A DNA stretch of 64,000 bases from DASSBQ01 sp040981125. Its GTDB lineage: Bacteria > Nitrospirota > Nitrospiria > Nitrospirales > Nitrospiraceae. The stretch covers positions 1 to 64,000 of the forward strand of contig JANRMQ010000007.1 of assembly GCA_040981125.1 (NCBI GenBank), given 5' to 3'. Of the stretch, positions 51,812 to 58,621 are shown piece after piece. Made by a program: the position numbers and the translations under genes. Position 1 is the stretch's first letter, and every line of letters begins with the position of its first letter. A model generated the notes under the pieces. It did not search any database, was not told the origin of the DNA, and worked only from the letters and a program-made list of their open reading frames with translations.

Positions 51812-52493
51812 GGGCGGCTGCGGCAGGAGGCGGCGCGTCCCCGCGTAGTTCGTGAATCGATGTCAGTCCCTGCGCAATTGCATATTTCGTCAAATCAGAC
51901 GCGGTCTTCAGCCCGAGCTTTTTCGTGATGTTCGCCTTGTGGAACTCGACGGTTTTGAGCGATACATTCAATGACCGGGCAATCTCTTTCGCTGCATAGC
52001 CGCTCGCCAGCAGGCGTAAGACCTCCACTTGCCGGTCCGTCAGCCGGCCCGTAAAGCCTTCCGGGCGCATCCACTGGTGCTCGACGATTTCCCGGACTTC
52101 CGGCGCAACCTGCGGCGAGACGTACCGCCGGTTCGATAGCACCACTCGGATCGCGCTCACTAATTCTGCCGCCGCGCATTGCTTCAGCACATATCCATGA
52201 GCACCGCGGCGAAACGCCTCACTGATATAGACGGGTTCCGTCATCATCGTGACAAAGATGATCTTGACGTTCGGCACGAGCTGCTTCAGTCGTTGAGCGG
52301 CTTCAAAACCGTTGAGTCCGGGCATGGATACGTCCAGCAGGACCACGTCGGGCGCCAGACGCGGCGCCATCTCCAGCAACGCCTGTCCGCTATCGCCGGT
52401 CCCGACCACCGTGAATTCCGTCTCAAGCAGCTGGCGCATGCCTTCCAACACCAACGCATGATCATCAATCAATAGAATGCGGGCTGAATGCAT
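51777..52493 (-). CDS. Orphan NarL/LuxR-family response regulator B
   Basis: A 238-residue regulator starting at ATG 52493 (AGGTAGG-type site upstream). Receiver: LLIDDHALVLEGM, Asp in VVLLDVSMPG, Lys in VLKQCA; HTH: LTDRQVEVLRLLASGYAAKEIA then LNVSLKTVEFHKANI. It ends convergently with regulator A, overlapping by 35 bp. The C-terminal tail is Ala/Pro-rich and extra. Upstream is an imperfect ACTAGT/TGTAGT pair that might be autoregulatory, but it fits the motif less well. Confidence 0.92.
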   Translation of the reverse strand: MHSARILLIDDHALVLEGMRQLLETEFTVVGTGDSGQALLEMAPRLAPDVVLLDVSMPGLNGFEAAQRLKQLVPNVKIIFVTMMTEPVYISEAFRRGAHGYVLKQCAAAELVSAIRVVLSNRRYVSPQVAPEVREIVEHQWMRPEGFTGRLTDRQVEVLRLLASGYAAKEIARSLNVSLKTVEFHKANITKKLGLKTASDLTKYAIAQGLTSIHELRGDAPPPAAAALNEGHSKLRPR

Positions 52494-52581
52494 GGCTGAC
52501 AACCTACCTGGCCTCACATTATCGACTACACGAGCACTAGTCAACGAAGCCGGACGCTCGGGAGTGGTCAGTTTACTTGTG

Positions 52582-52677
52582 CGTCATGCCCGCGAAGGCT
52601 GGTATCCACTCCTTGATCTAAGCCAAATGCTGTGGAGAAAGCCTTTGGCTGGATTTCCGCTTCCGCGGGAATGACAG
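52582..52677. repeat. Dispersed 95-bp repeat, inverted copy 2
   Basis: The reverse complement matches the element at 33849-33943 with about 85-90% identity by eye, including both termini (CTGTCATTCCCGC at one end and GCGGGCATGACG at the other). It lies between regulator B and the palindrome of the CBS gene. See the copy 1 entry. Confidence 0.88.
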
Positions 52678-52804
52678 ACTTCTCAGGGCAAACAACCCCA
52701 TTACCGGACGTTCCATGGCACACCATAGCGCACTATTCATGTCATGAAGACACCGCGCGTGTCGGTCCTACAACCAGAGTAAATTCAACGCCTGGTCATT
52801 GCAT

Positions 52805-52822
52805 ACTAGGGGGACCCCCAGT
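52805..52822 (+). promoter_or_regulatory. Palindromic operator, site 2 (ACTAGG-N6-CCCAGT)
   Basis: One mismatch from the perfect palindrome. Exactly 22 bp downstream is TATGAT (52845-52850), a good -10. The predicted transcription start then falls at about 52857, the ATG of the CBS gene, so the mRNA may be leaderless. No ribosome-binding site precedes that ATG, in agreement. Confidence 0.7.
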
Positions 52823-52856
52823 ACGCAGCCTCCGCTCTGCCGCTTATGATCGAACC

Positions 52857-53370
52857 ATGCCAGACGAGAAGAACCCTTCACGCGAACCGGACTCCGGCCT
52901 GTTCGGCGAATCAACGAATGAGGAGCGTTACGGTCTGTTGGAGGGAGAACAACGTCACATCCGTGACGTGATGGATCGGAACGTCGTCACCATGGATCCT
53001 CAAGAGAGCCTGTGGGAGGCCGCCGAGACATTCCGACGACTGCATGTTCAGGCTGCCCCGGTCTGCGCCCGAGGCCGCCTAGTGGCGGTTAATCACGGAA
53101 CGCGACATCGCGGTAAAAGGCGTCGTGAAGCCGGGCAGTCCTCGGAGCATTCCGATCCGGGATGTCATGCAAACCGAAGTGCCCGCGTGTTTGGAGAACG
53201 ATATTCTCGCTCGAGCAATGCGGCTCATGGTAGAGCATCGCGTGCGATGGCTTCCGGTCCTCGATACCGCCCAGCACGTAGTCGGCCTGCTGTCCGCTGA
53301 TCAGGCGGCAGGTTCGGTCAGTCCTCGCGCAGCCGAAGCGCTCCTGCAGAGACTGCCGCCGACGCAGTGA
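52857..53370 (+). pseudogene. CBS-domain protein, frameshifted
   Basis: The first part (from ATG 52857) contains a CBS domain: IRDVMDRNVVTMDPQESLWE and FRRLHVQAAPV, ending at GRLVAV near 53090. The next codons make sense only in the +1 frame: ITERDIAVKGVVK and RDVMQTEVPAC, a second CBS domain ending at the stop at 53370. One surplus base in GGCGGTTAATCACGG (about 53089-53093) explains it. Removing it gives a 170-residue two-CBS protein, which typically senses adenine nucleotides. Whether this is a true pseudogene, a sequencing error or a programmed frameshift cannot be decided here. The palindrome and promoter sit directly upstream. Confidence 0.8.
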
Positions 53371-53483
53371 AGAATGAAATTGCACGATTGCATCAGAGAT
53401 TCATTCCACCATTAATTAAGTGACCGGTGCAATGACTCAATGCTGCAAGCATCGGCATCATCAACATGAAAGGAGATTCGGAC

Positions 53484-54017
53484 ATGAAGCAGGATGCCTT
53501 CACCCTGGACATCAAAGCCATACGCGATCGCGCCCGCCAACACATTCAGGACGGCGCCAAGACGGCCGGGTATAAAGCGAAAGTGGACACGGTCATCAAA
53601 GTCCTCAATGAGGCGCTCGCGACGGAATTGGTCTGCGTCCTTCGATACAAGCGCCACTATTATATGGCGTCAGGGATTAATTCCGAAGGCGTCAAGGCGG
53701 AGTTTCTACAGCATGCGACCGAGGAACAGCTGCATGCCGATCAAATCGCCGATCGCATCGTTCAATTGGGAGGAGAGCCGAATTTTTCGCCGGATGGCAT
53801 TCTGAGTCGAAGTCATTCGGAGTATGTCGAGGGGAAAAGCTTGGATGACATGATCAAGGAAGACTTAGTGGCGGAACGCGTAGCCATCGACAGCTACCGC
53901 GCCATGATTGAGTACATCGGCGGTGACGATCCCACGACACGCCGGATGCTCGAAGAGATTCAGGCGAAAGAAGAGGAACATGCCGAAGACATGGCAAGCC
54001 TTCTTGCAAAACAATAA
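53484..54017 (+). CDS. Ferritin-like/bacterioferritin-type di-iron protein
   Basis: A 177-residue four-helix protein of the ferritin-like fold. Ligand-type glutamates occur in EALATELVCVLRYKRHYY, FLQHATEEQLHADQIADR (E-x6-H-type pair) and EDLVAERVAIDSYRAMIEY, plus KEEEHAEDMA near the C terminus. The pattern fits bacterioferritin-like stress proteins that store or detoxify iron. Start at ATG 53484 has AAGGAG eight bases upstream. Gene order CBS-ferritin-glgX is on one strand but with 110 bp before it, so promoter sharing is uncertain. Confidence 0.87.
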   Translation: MKQDAFTLDIKAIRDRARQHIQDGAKTAGYKAKVDTVIKVLNEALATELVCVLRYKRHYYMASGINSEGVKAEFLQHATEEQLHADQIADRIVQLGGEPNFSPDGILSRSHSEYVEGKSLDDMIKEDLVAERVAIDSYRAMIEYIGGDDPTTRRMLEEIQAKEEEHAEDMASLLAKQ

Positions 54018-54040
54018 AAATACGGAGAGGTATTAACCTC

Positions 54041-56188
54041 ATGAAGCATCGACTCGCGCTCCATAAGATCAGGCCGGGCCGCTCCTACCCGCTCGGCGCC
54101 ACCTGGGACGGGGAAGGAGTCAATTTCGCGCTCTTCTCGGAAAATGCGACTGCGGTGGAACTGTGTCTGTTCGATCGGGCGGACCAAGAAAAGGAGACAC
54201 ACTGCATTCGCGTGGAGGAACGGACGAATCAGATCTGGCACATCTATTTGCCTGAAGCCCGGCCGGGCCTGCTGTACGGATATCGCGTGCATGGACCGTA
54301 CGATCCCGCCGCCGGCCACCGCTTCAACCCTTCCAAATTGCTCATCGACCCCTATGCGAAAGCCCTCACCGGAGACGTGCAATGGTCCGACGCCATGTTC
54401 GGATATCGAATCGGCGATCCGGAAGCGGACCTCTCCTACGACGACCGAAACAATTCCGCCAACGTCCCCAAATCGGTCGTGATCGAACAGGCCTTCACGT
54501 GGGGGGAAGACCGCCCGTTGCGGCGAGCCTGGAACGAAACGGTGATCTATGAAATGCATGTCCGCGGGTTCACCAAACGCTGCCCGGACATCCCGGACGC
54601 GTTGCGCGGCACCTATGCGGGGCTGGCGACCAGGCCGGTCATTGAATACCTCCAACAACTCGGTGTGACGGCCGTTGAGCTGTTGCCGGTCCACGCCTTC
54701 GTCACCGACAAACATTTACTGGACAAGGGGCTCACCAACTACTGGGGGTACAACACCATTGGATACTTCGCGCCGGATCCCCGATACGCGGTCCAACCCG
54801 AGCTCGGGATTTGGCAATTCAAGACCATGGTGAAGACATTCCACAGCGCCGGCATCGAAGTCATTCTGGATGTGGTGTACAACCACACGGCCGAAGGCAA
54901 TCACCTGGGGCCGACCCTGTCCTTCCGGGGCATCGACAACGCGACCTACTACCGCCTCGTACCGGACAATCAACGGTATTATATGGATTACACCGGCTGC
55001 GGCAACAGTCTCAACGTCCGCCACCCCCGGACGCTCCAACTCATCATGGACAGCTTGCGATATTGGGTGCAGGACATGCACATTGATGGGTTTCGCTTTG
55101 ATCTCGCCTCCACCCTCGCCCGCGAGCTGCACGACGTCGACCGGCTGAGCGCCTTTTTCGATATCATTCATCAGGACCCCGTGCTGGCTCGGGTCAAATT
55201 GATCGCCGAACCTTGGGATCTCGGTGAAGGGGGATATCAAGTCGGCAATTTCCCGCCCGGCTGGGCGGAATGGAACGGCAAATACCGGGATACGATTCGA
55301 CGCTATTGGAAAGGAGACGGCGGGCAGGTAGCCGAACTGGGGTACCGCCTCTCCGGCAGCAGCGATTTGTACGAAGGCAGCGGCCGCCGGCCGCACGCCA
55401 GCATCAATTTCGTCGTGGCACATGACGGCTTCACGCTGACCGATCTCGTCTCCTACAACCACAAACACAACGAGGCAAACGGCGAGGACAATCGGGACGG
55501 CACCGACGACAACCAAAGCTGGAACTGCGGAGCGGAAGGTCCGACCGACGACCCGGCCATCAACGAACTTCGACAGCGGCAGAAGCGGAATATGCTGGCC
55601 ACCCTGTTCTTATCCCAAGGCGTGCCGATGCTGTGCGTGGGCGACGAAGTGGGCCGCACGCAACACGGCAACAATAACGCCTATTGCCAGGACAACGAGA
55701 TCAGTTGGTTCAATTGGAGCTGGTCAAAAACCGATCAGGCCCTGCTGGAATTCACGATCTTCCTCATCGAATTGCGCCAGAAGCATCCGGTCTTCCATCG
55801 CCGGCAGTTTTTTCAAGGGCGACATATTCATGGCGCCGAAGTCAAAGACATTGCCTGGTTCCGGCCGGACGGCAAAGAAATGACCGAAGAGGACTGGAGC
55901 CAGGGATTTGCCCGTTGTCTCGGCGTGAGGCTTGCCGGAGACGCGATCGCAGAGATGGATACTCAGGGTGATCCTATCAGGGACGATACCTTCCTCCTGC
56001 TCCTCAACGCGCACCACGAGCCGATCACATTCATCCTTCCCGCCCACAAGCGCGGCGTTCGTTGGGAGTTGGTTTTTGATACCAGGGACGAGCTTCCCGG
56101 CCGGACGCGCAGCCAACATCTCAAAGGCGGCGCATCCTACGACCTGGAGCATCGTTCCATGGCGCTGCTGCGCGCCAGATCGAAGTAG
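54041..56188 (+). CDS. glgX: Glycogen debranching enzyme GlgX
   Basis: A 715-residue GH13 isoamylase-type enzyme. It starts with an N-terminal CBM48 region (GATWDGEGVNFALFSENA), followed by the alpha-amylase barrel: VIYEMHVRGF, VVYNHTAEGN, the nucleophile Asp in GFRFDLAS, the acid Glu in IAEPWDLG and the third acid in FVVAHDGF. The C terminus forms the beta domain. It trims alpha-1,6 branches of phosphorylase-limit glycogen, so it works in glycogen breakdown. It lies 23 bp after the ferritin-like gene. No other glycogen gene is in the window. Confidence 0.95.
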   Translation: MKHRLALHKIRPGRSYPLGATWDGEGVNFALFSENATAVELCLFDRADQEKETHCIRVEERTNQIWHIYLPEARPGLLYGYRVHGPYDPAAGHRFNPSKLLIDPYAKALTGDVQWSDAMFGYRIGDPEADLSYDDRNNSANVPKSVVIEQAFTWGEDRPLRRAWNETVIYEMHVRGFTKRCPDIPDALRGTYAGLATRPVIEYLQQLGVTAVELLPVHAFVTDKHLLDKGLTNYWGYNTIGYFAPDPRYAVQPELGIWQFKTMVKTFHSAGIEVILDVVYNHTAEGNHLGPTLSFRGIDNATYYRLVPDNQRYYMDYTGCGNSLNVRHPRTLQLIMDSLRYWVQDMHIDGFRFDLASTLARELHDVDRLSAFFDIIHQDPVLARVKLIAEPWDLGEGGYQVGNFPPGWAEWNGKYRDTIRRYWKGDGGQVAELGYRLSGSSDLYEGSGRRPHASINFVVAHDGFTLTDLVSYNHKHNEANGEDNRDGTDDNQSWNCGAEGPTDDPAINELRQRQKRNMLATLFLSQGVPMLCVGDEVGRTQHGNNNAYCQDNEISWFNWSWSKTDQALLEFTIFLIELRQKHPVFHRRQFFQGRHIHGAEVKDIAWFRPDGKEMTEEDWSQGFARCLGVRLAGDAIAEMDTQGDPIRDDTFLLLLNAHHEPITFILPAHKRGVRWELVFDTRDELPGRTRSQHLKGGASYDLEHRSMALLRARSK

Positions 56189-56256
56189 CGCCCTCCTCAT
56201 TTCCATTTGCTCCGGTACGTTGACCTACACGGCCGCTGGGGGGCGGCTGGCCTACA

Positions 56257-56274
56257 ACTAGGGCTTTGTCCAGT
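56257..56274 (+). promoter_or_regulatory. Palindromic operator, site 3 (ACTAGG-N6-TCCAGT)
   Basis: Two mismatches in the right half (TCCAGT for CCTAGT). Exactly 22 bp downstream is TACAAC (56297-56302), a -10-like hexamer with four of six matches. It lies 80 bp upstream of the CsbD-like gene, just after glgX. Confidence 0.6.
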
Positions 56275-56353
56275 CGCGACTCTACCCCACTCACAGTACA
56301 ACGATAGACAGTCGGGACAGCACCGGTTTACTTCAGAGATAAGGAGGAGACAC

Positions 56354-56581
56354 ATGAACGCGGAGCAATTCAAAGGAAAATGGAGTCAATTCAAGGGAGA
56401 ACTGAAGACTAAATGGGGAAATTTCACCGACGACGACCTCATGAAGATCGAGGGCGATTACGATAAGTTCAAAGGATCGCTGCAGGAACGGTATGGCGAC
56501 AAAAAGGATGAGGTTTCCCGTTGGGCGGACGATTGGTACAGCCGACAGAATAGCCCGGCGTCCACCCCGTCAGGCCGCTGA
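56354..56581 (+). CDS. CsbD-like stress protein
   Basis: A 75-residue CsbD-family protein. The family pattern is clear: AEQFKGKWSQFKGELKTKWG, then DLMKIEGDYDKFKGSL and the C-terminal SRWADDWY. CsbD-like proteins are small, hydrophilic and induced by general stress in Bacillus (sigmaB) and Gram-negatives; function is poorly known. ATG 56354 has AGGAGG eight bases upstream. Palindrome site 3 upstream suggests stress regulation. A 10-bp hairpin follows. Confidence 0.92.
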   Translation: MNAEQFKGKWSQFKGELKTKWGNFTDDDLMKIEGDYDKFKGSLQERYGDKKDEVSRWADDWYSRQNSPASTPSGR

Positions 56582-56590
56582 TTCAAGGAG

Positions 56591-56624
56591 TCGCGGCGCC
56601 CTTCATCTGCAACCGGCGCCGCGA
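56591..56624 (+). other. Perfect 10-bp hairpin after csbD-like gene
   Basis: TCGCGGCGCC (56591-56600) pairs with GGCGCCGCGA (56615-56624) around a 14-nt loop. There is no T-run, so an attenuator or RNA-stability element is more likely than a strong terminator. It lies between the two CsbD-like genes. Confidence 0.75.
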
Positions 56625-56647
56625 CCTTCACGGCCGGAAAGGTCACT

Positions 56648-56983
56648 ATGCCGCTGCTCTTTCTCGTCACCGCTCTCTCCACCATCATCGGCCTCGGCGT
56701 TGCCGCTTCACCCGTGCAGGCAGCAAACATCGACTCGGGGCTGTGGAGCAAGCCGGATCTGCTGTTGGTGCTCAGCCAGGAGGAGTTCCCCGATACATGG
56801 CAACAACTGACAGCCGGCTTCAAGCGCACCTGGGGATTTTTCATCGAGGACGACCTCCTCTATATTGAGGGCCGCGACGGGAATCCCGACAGAAACGCGC
56901 CGGAACACTTCGGAGATCGGAAGACGGAGGTCGAGCTGTGGACGGACCGATGGTCCAATCGCCATGGCTTCGAGACAGATTGA
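56648..56983 (+). CDS. Exported CsbD-like paralogue
   Basis: A 111-residue protein with a clean signal peptide (FLVTALSTIIGLGVAASPVQA). Its mature part follows the CsbD pattern of the gene just upstream: DTWQQLTAGFKRTWGFFIEDDLLYIEG aligns in spacing with CsbD's WSQFKGELKTKWGNF-DDDLMKIEG, and the end TEVELWTDRW matches DEVSRWADDW. CsbD proteins are usually cytoplasmic, so an exported relative in the same operon is unusual. Function unknown. ATG 56648 follows a GGAAAGG-type site. Confidence 0.7.
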   Translation: MPLLFLVTALSTIIGLGVAASPVQAANIDSGLWSKPDLLLVLSQEEFPDTWQQLTAGFKRTWGFFIEDDLLYIEGRDGNPDRNAPEHFGDRKTEVELWTDRWSNRHGFETD

Positions 56984-57062
56984 CCGCGATTCCCAAACAG
57001 CCAACGGCCATAGGAGCATGATCGGCCTGAGTTTCCATTTCTAACGTGGGACGGATCGTATC

Positions 57063-58202
57063 GTGCTATGGATCATCGCGCGTGTCATGAGAGGCGTTGT
57101 GGACGGGGCCGGTCCGATTCTCTGCCTCGCCCTATGCGTGTCGGTCGCAGATGCGGCGGACGATTCCTATATCGCCGGGTACACGGCGGCGGTCCTGGAA
57201 CACGAGTTCAGCGTGACGAACGCCGTCATCCAGGTGGACAACGGCGCGGTCACGGTCACGACCAAATCGATCGGGCGGGTGGATCGCGGGAAAGTCATTT
57301 CGGCGTTGAAGAAAATCCCCGGCGTCCAGAGCGTCGAGATCCGTATTCAAGCGCCGGACAGCATGCCTGCCACAACACCTCCGGAGGGCGGCGTCAGGGA
57401 GACCGAAGAGGGCGTGGAAACGGCTGTGCCCAGCCCTCAGCCCAAATGGCTGCCTCGCGGGCTGCTCTTTTCCCCATTCCACGCCGATCCGCGCTGGCCT
57501 CATTTTTCCGCCCTGTACCGGAACTTTACCTCGGGCATGAATCTGTCCGGGGTCTTCAGCGGGAATTTCGGTGAGACGTTTTCGATCTATCGCAACAAGG
57601 CCGCGTTCGGCGGTGAGTGGGATTTCGGCGTGCAAGGCGGTGTGTTCAGCATCTTCGATGTGAGCAAGGACTCAATCGATCTCGTTAACGCTGACTATCT
57701 GGTGGGATTCATGGCCAGCTATCGGAACGGACGGTTTTCCAGTTTCGTCAGGCTGCACCATCAAAGCTCTCATTTGGGCGACGAATTCATACTGAATAAT
57801 CCGGGAGTGAACCGCGTCAATCTGAGTTTCGAGGAGCTGGATGCCAAGGTGTCCTATGAGCTGACCAGCTGGCTGCGAGTGTATGGCGGCGGCGGATTTC
57901 TGGTCCACCGCTATCCGGACATCGGGCGGGGGACGAGCCAATGGGGCGTGGAATTGACGAGTTCACGGACCTATTTTGACGGGCGGCTGCGCCCGGTCGC
58001 CTACGCGGATTTCCAGGCGAATGAACGGGCCAATTGGAACGTCTCGCGGTCTCTCATGGCAGGATTCCGATTTGAAAATGCCCGCATCGGCGACCGTCAA
58101 ATCCAGATTCTGGCGGAATATTTCGCCGGCCCTTCGCCCGACGGCCAGTTCTATACGCAGAAGGTGGAATGGATCGGAGCCGGCGTGCACTTTTTCTTTT
58201 AG
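57063..58202 (+). CDS. Outer-membrane protein with BON-like domain and DUF1207
   Basis: A 379-residue exported protein. A signal peptide (LCLALCVSVADA) precedes a domain of about 60 residues with the BON look (VTNAVIQVDNGAVTVTTKSI, KIPGVQSVEIRIQ). The remaining 230 residues match DUF1207, an outer-membrane beta-barrel family of unknown function: LFSPFHADPRWPHFSALY, GETFSIYR, IDLVNADYLVGFMASYRNG, HHQSSHLGDEF and EYFAGPSPDGQFY. The start is GTG 57063 or ATG 57087; neither is certain. The fusion of a BON-like domain to DUF1207 is unusual. Confidence 0.82.
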   Translation: MLWIIARVMRGVVDGAGPILCLALCVSVADAADDSYIAGYTAAVLEHEFSVTNAVIQVDNGAVTVTTKSIGRVDRGKVISALKKIPGVQSVEIRIQAPDSMPATTPPEGGVRETEEGVETAVPSPQPKWLPRGLLFSPFHADPRWPHFSALYRNFTSGMNLSGVFSGNFGETFSIYRNKAAFGGEWDFGVQGGVFSIFDVSKDSIDLVNADYLVGFMASYRNGRFSSFVRLHHQSSHLGDEFILNNPGVNRVNLSFEELDAKVSYELTSWLRVYGGGGFLVHRYPDIGRGTSQWGVELTSSRTYFDGRLRPVAYADFQANERANWNVSRSLMAGFRFENARIGDRQIQILAEYFAGPSPDGQFYTQKVEWIGAGVHFFF

Positions 58203-58245
58203 GCAGACGGGCGAGGGCATCGAGCCGAGCAAGGAGGAATCGCCT

Positions 58246-58407
58246 ATGACCAAACACTGTGCGCACCCGTCTTGTACCTGCGAGGTCCCGCCGGGCAAGG
58301 AGTTCTGTTCCGACCAATGCCGCGCCGCGCAACCGATTACGGCCGGCCAGTGCCGGTGCCAGCATCCCGGATGCCGGGCATCGGGTTCTCATCACAAAGG
58401 AGGGTAA
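58246..58407 (+). CDS. Metallothionein-like small Cys-rich protein
   Basis: A 53-residue protein with eight Cys and several His (CAHPSCTCEVPPGKEFCSDQC then GQCRCQHPGC). The spacing and Pro-Pro-Gly segment resemble bacterial SmtA/BmtA-type metallothioneins, which bind zinc, cadmium or copper. Start at ATG 58246 with AAGGAGG seven bases upstream. It lies two bases upstream of the next gene, so it is cotranscribed with the DUF1328 protein. Confidence 0.85.
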   Translation: MTKHCAHPSCTCEVPPGKEFCSDQCRAAQPITAGQCRCQHPGCRASGSHHKGG

Positions 58408-58409
58408 AC

Positions 58410-58577
58410 ATGCTGAGTTGGGCTGTGACATTTTTGATCATCGCGCTGATTGCCGGTGTGCTGGGTCTGTCGGGTGTGGCAGGCACGGCGACATCAATCG
58501 CCTATGTATTGTTCGTGGTGTTTCTCATCGTGGCGGCGGCCAGTTTTCTGATGGGCCGGCGCCCGCCCGTCACATAG
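58410..58577 (+). CDS. DUF1328 small membrane protein (YtjA-like)
   Basis: A 55-residue protein with two hydrophobic helices, LSWAVTFLIIALIAGVLGL, then AYVLFVVFLIVAAASFLMG. It belongs to the DUF1328/YtjA family of small inner-membrane proteins of unknown function. AGGAGG lies nine bases before the ATG at 58410. A hairpin follows. Confidence 0.9.
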   Translation: MLSWAVTFLIIALIAGVLGLSGVAGTATSIAYVLFVVFLIVAAASFLMGRRPPVT

Positions 58578-58587
58578 GCATAAGGAA

Positions 58588-58617
58588 GCCGCGCCTCCTC
58601 ATGCGAGAAGGCGCGGC
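58588..58617. terminator. Bidirectional terminator-like hairpin
   Basis: GCCGCGCC (58588-58595) pairs with GGCGCGGC (58610-58617), and the inner TCCTC/GAGAA extends the stem with one mismatch around a 4-nt loop. It separates the convergent DUF1328 gene and the hybrid kinase gene. The T-run is short in both directions. Confidence 0.6.
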
Positions 58618-58621
58618 CGTT

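Noticed and set aside
52505..52545. ACTAGT/TGTAGT pair upstream of regulator B
   Set aside because: Spacing is one base short and both halves are imperfect, so it was not counted as a motif copy.
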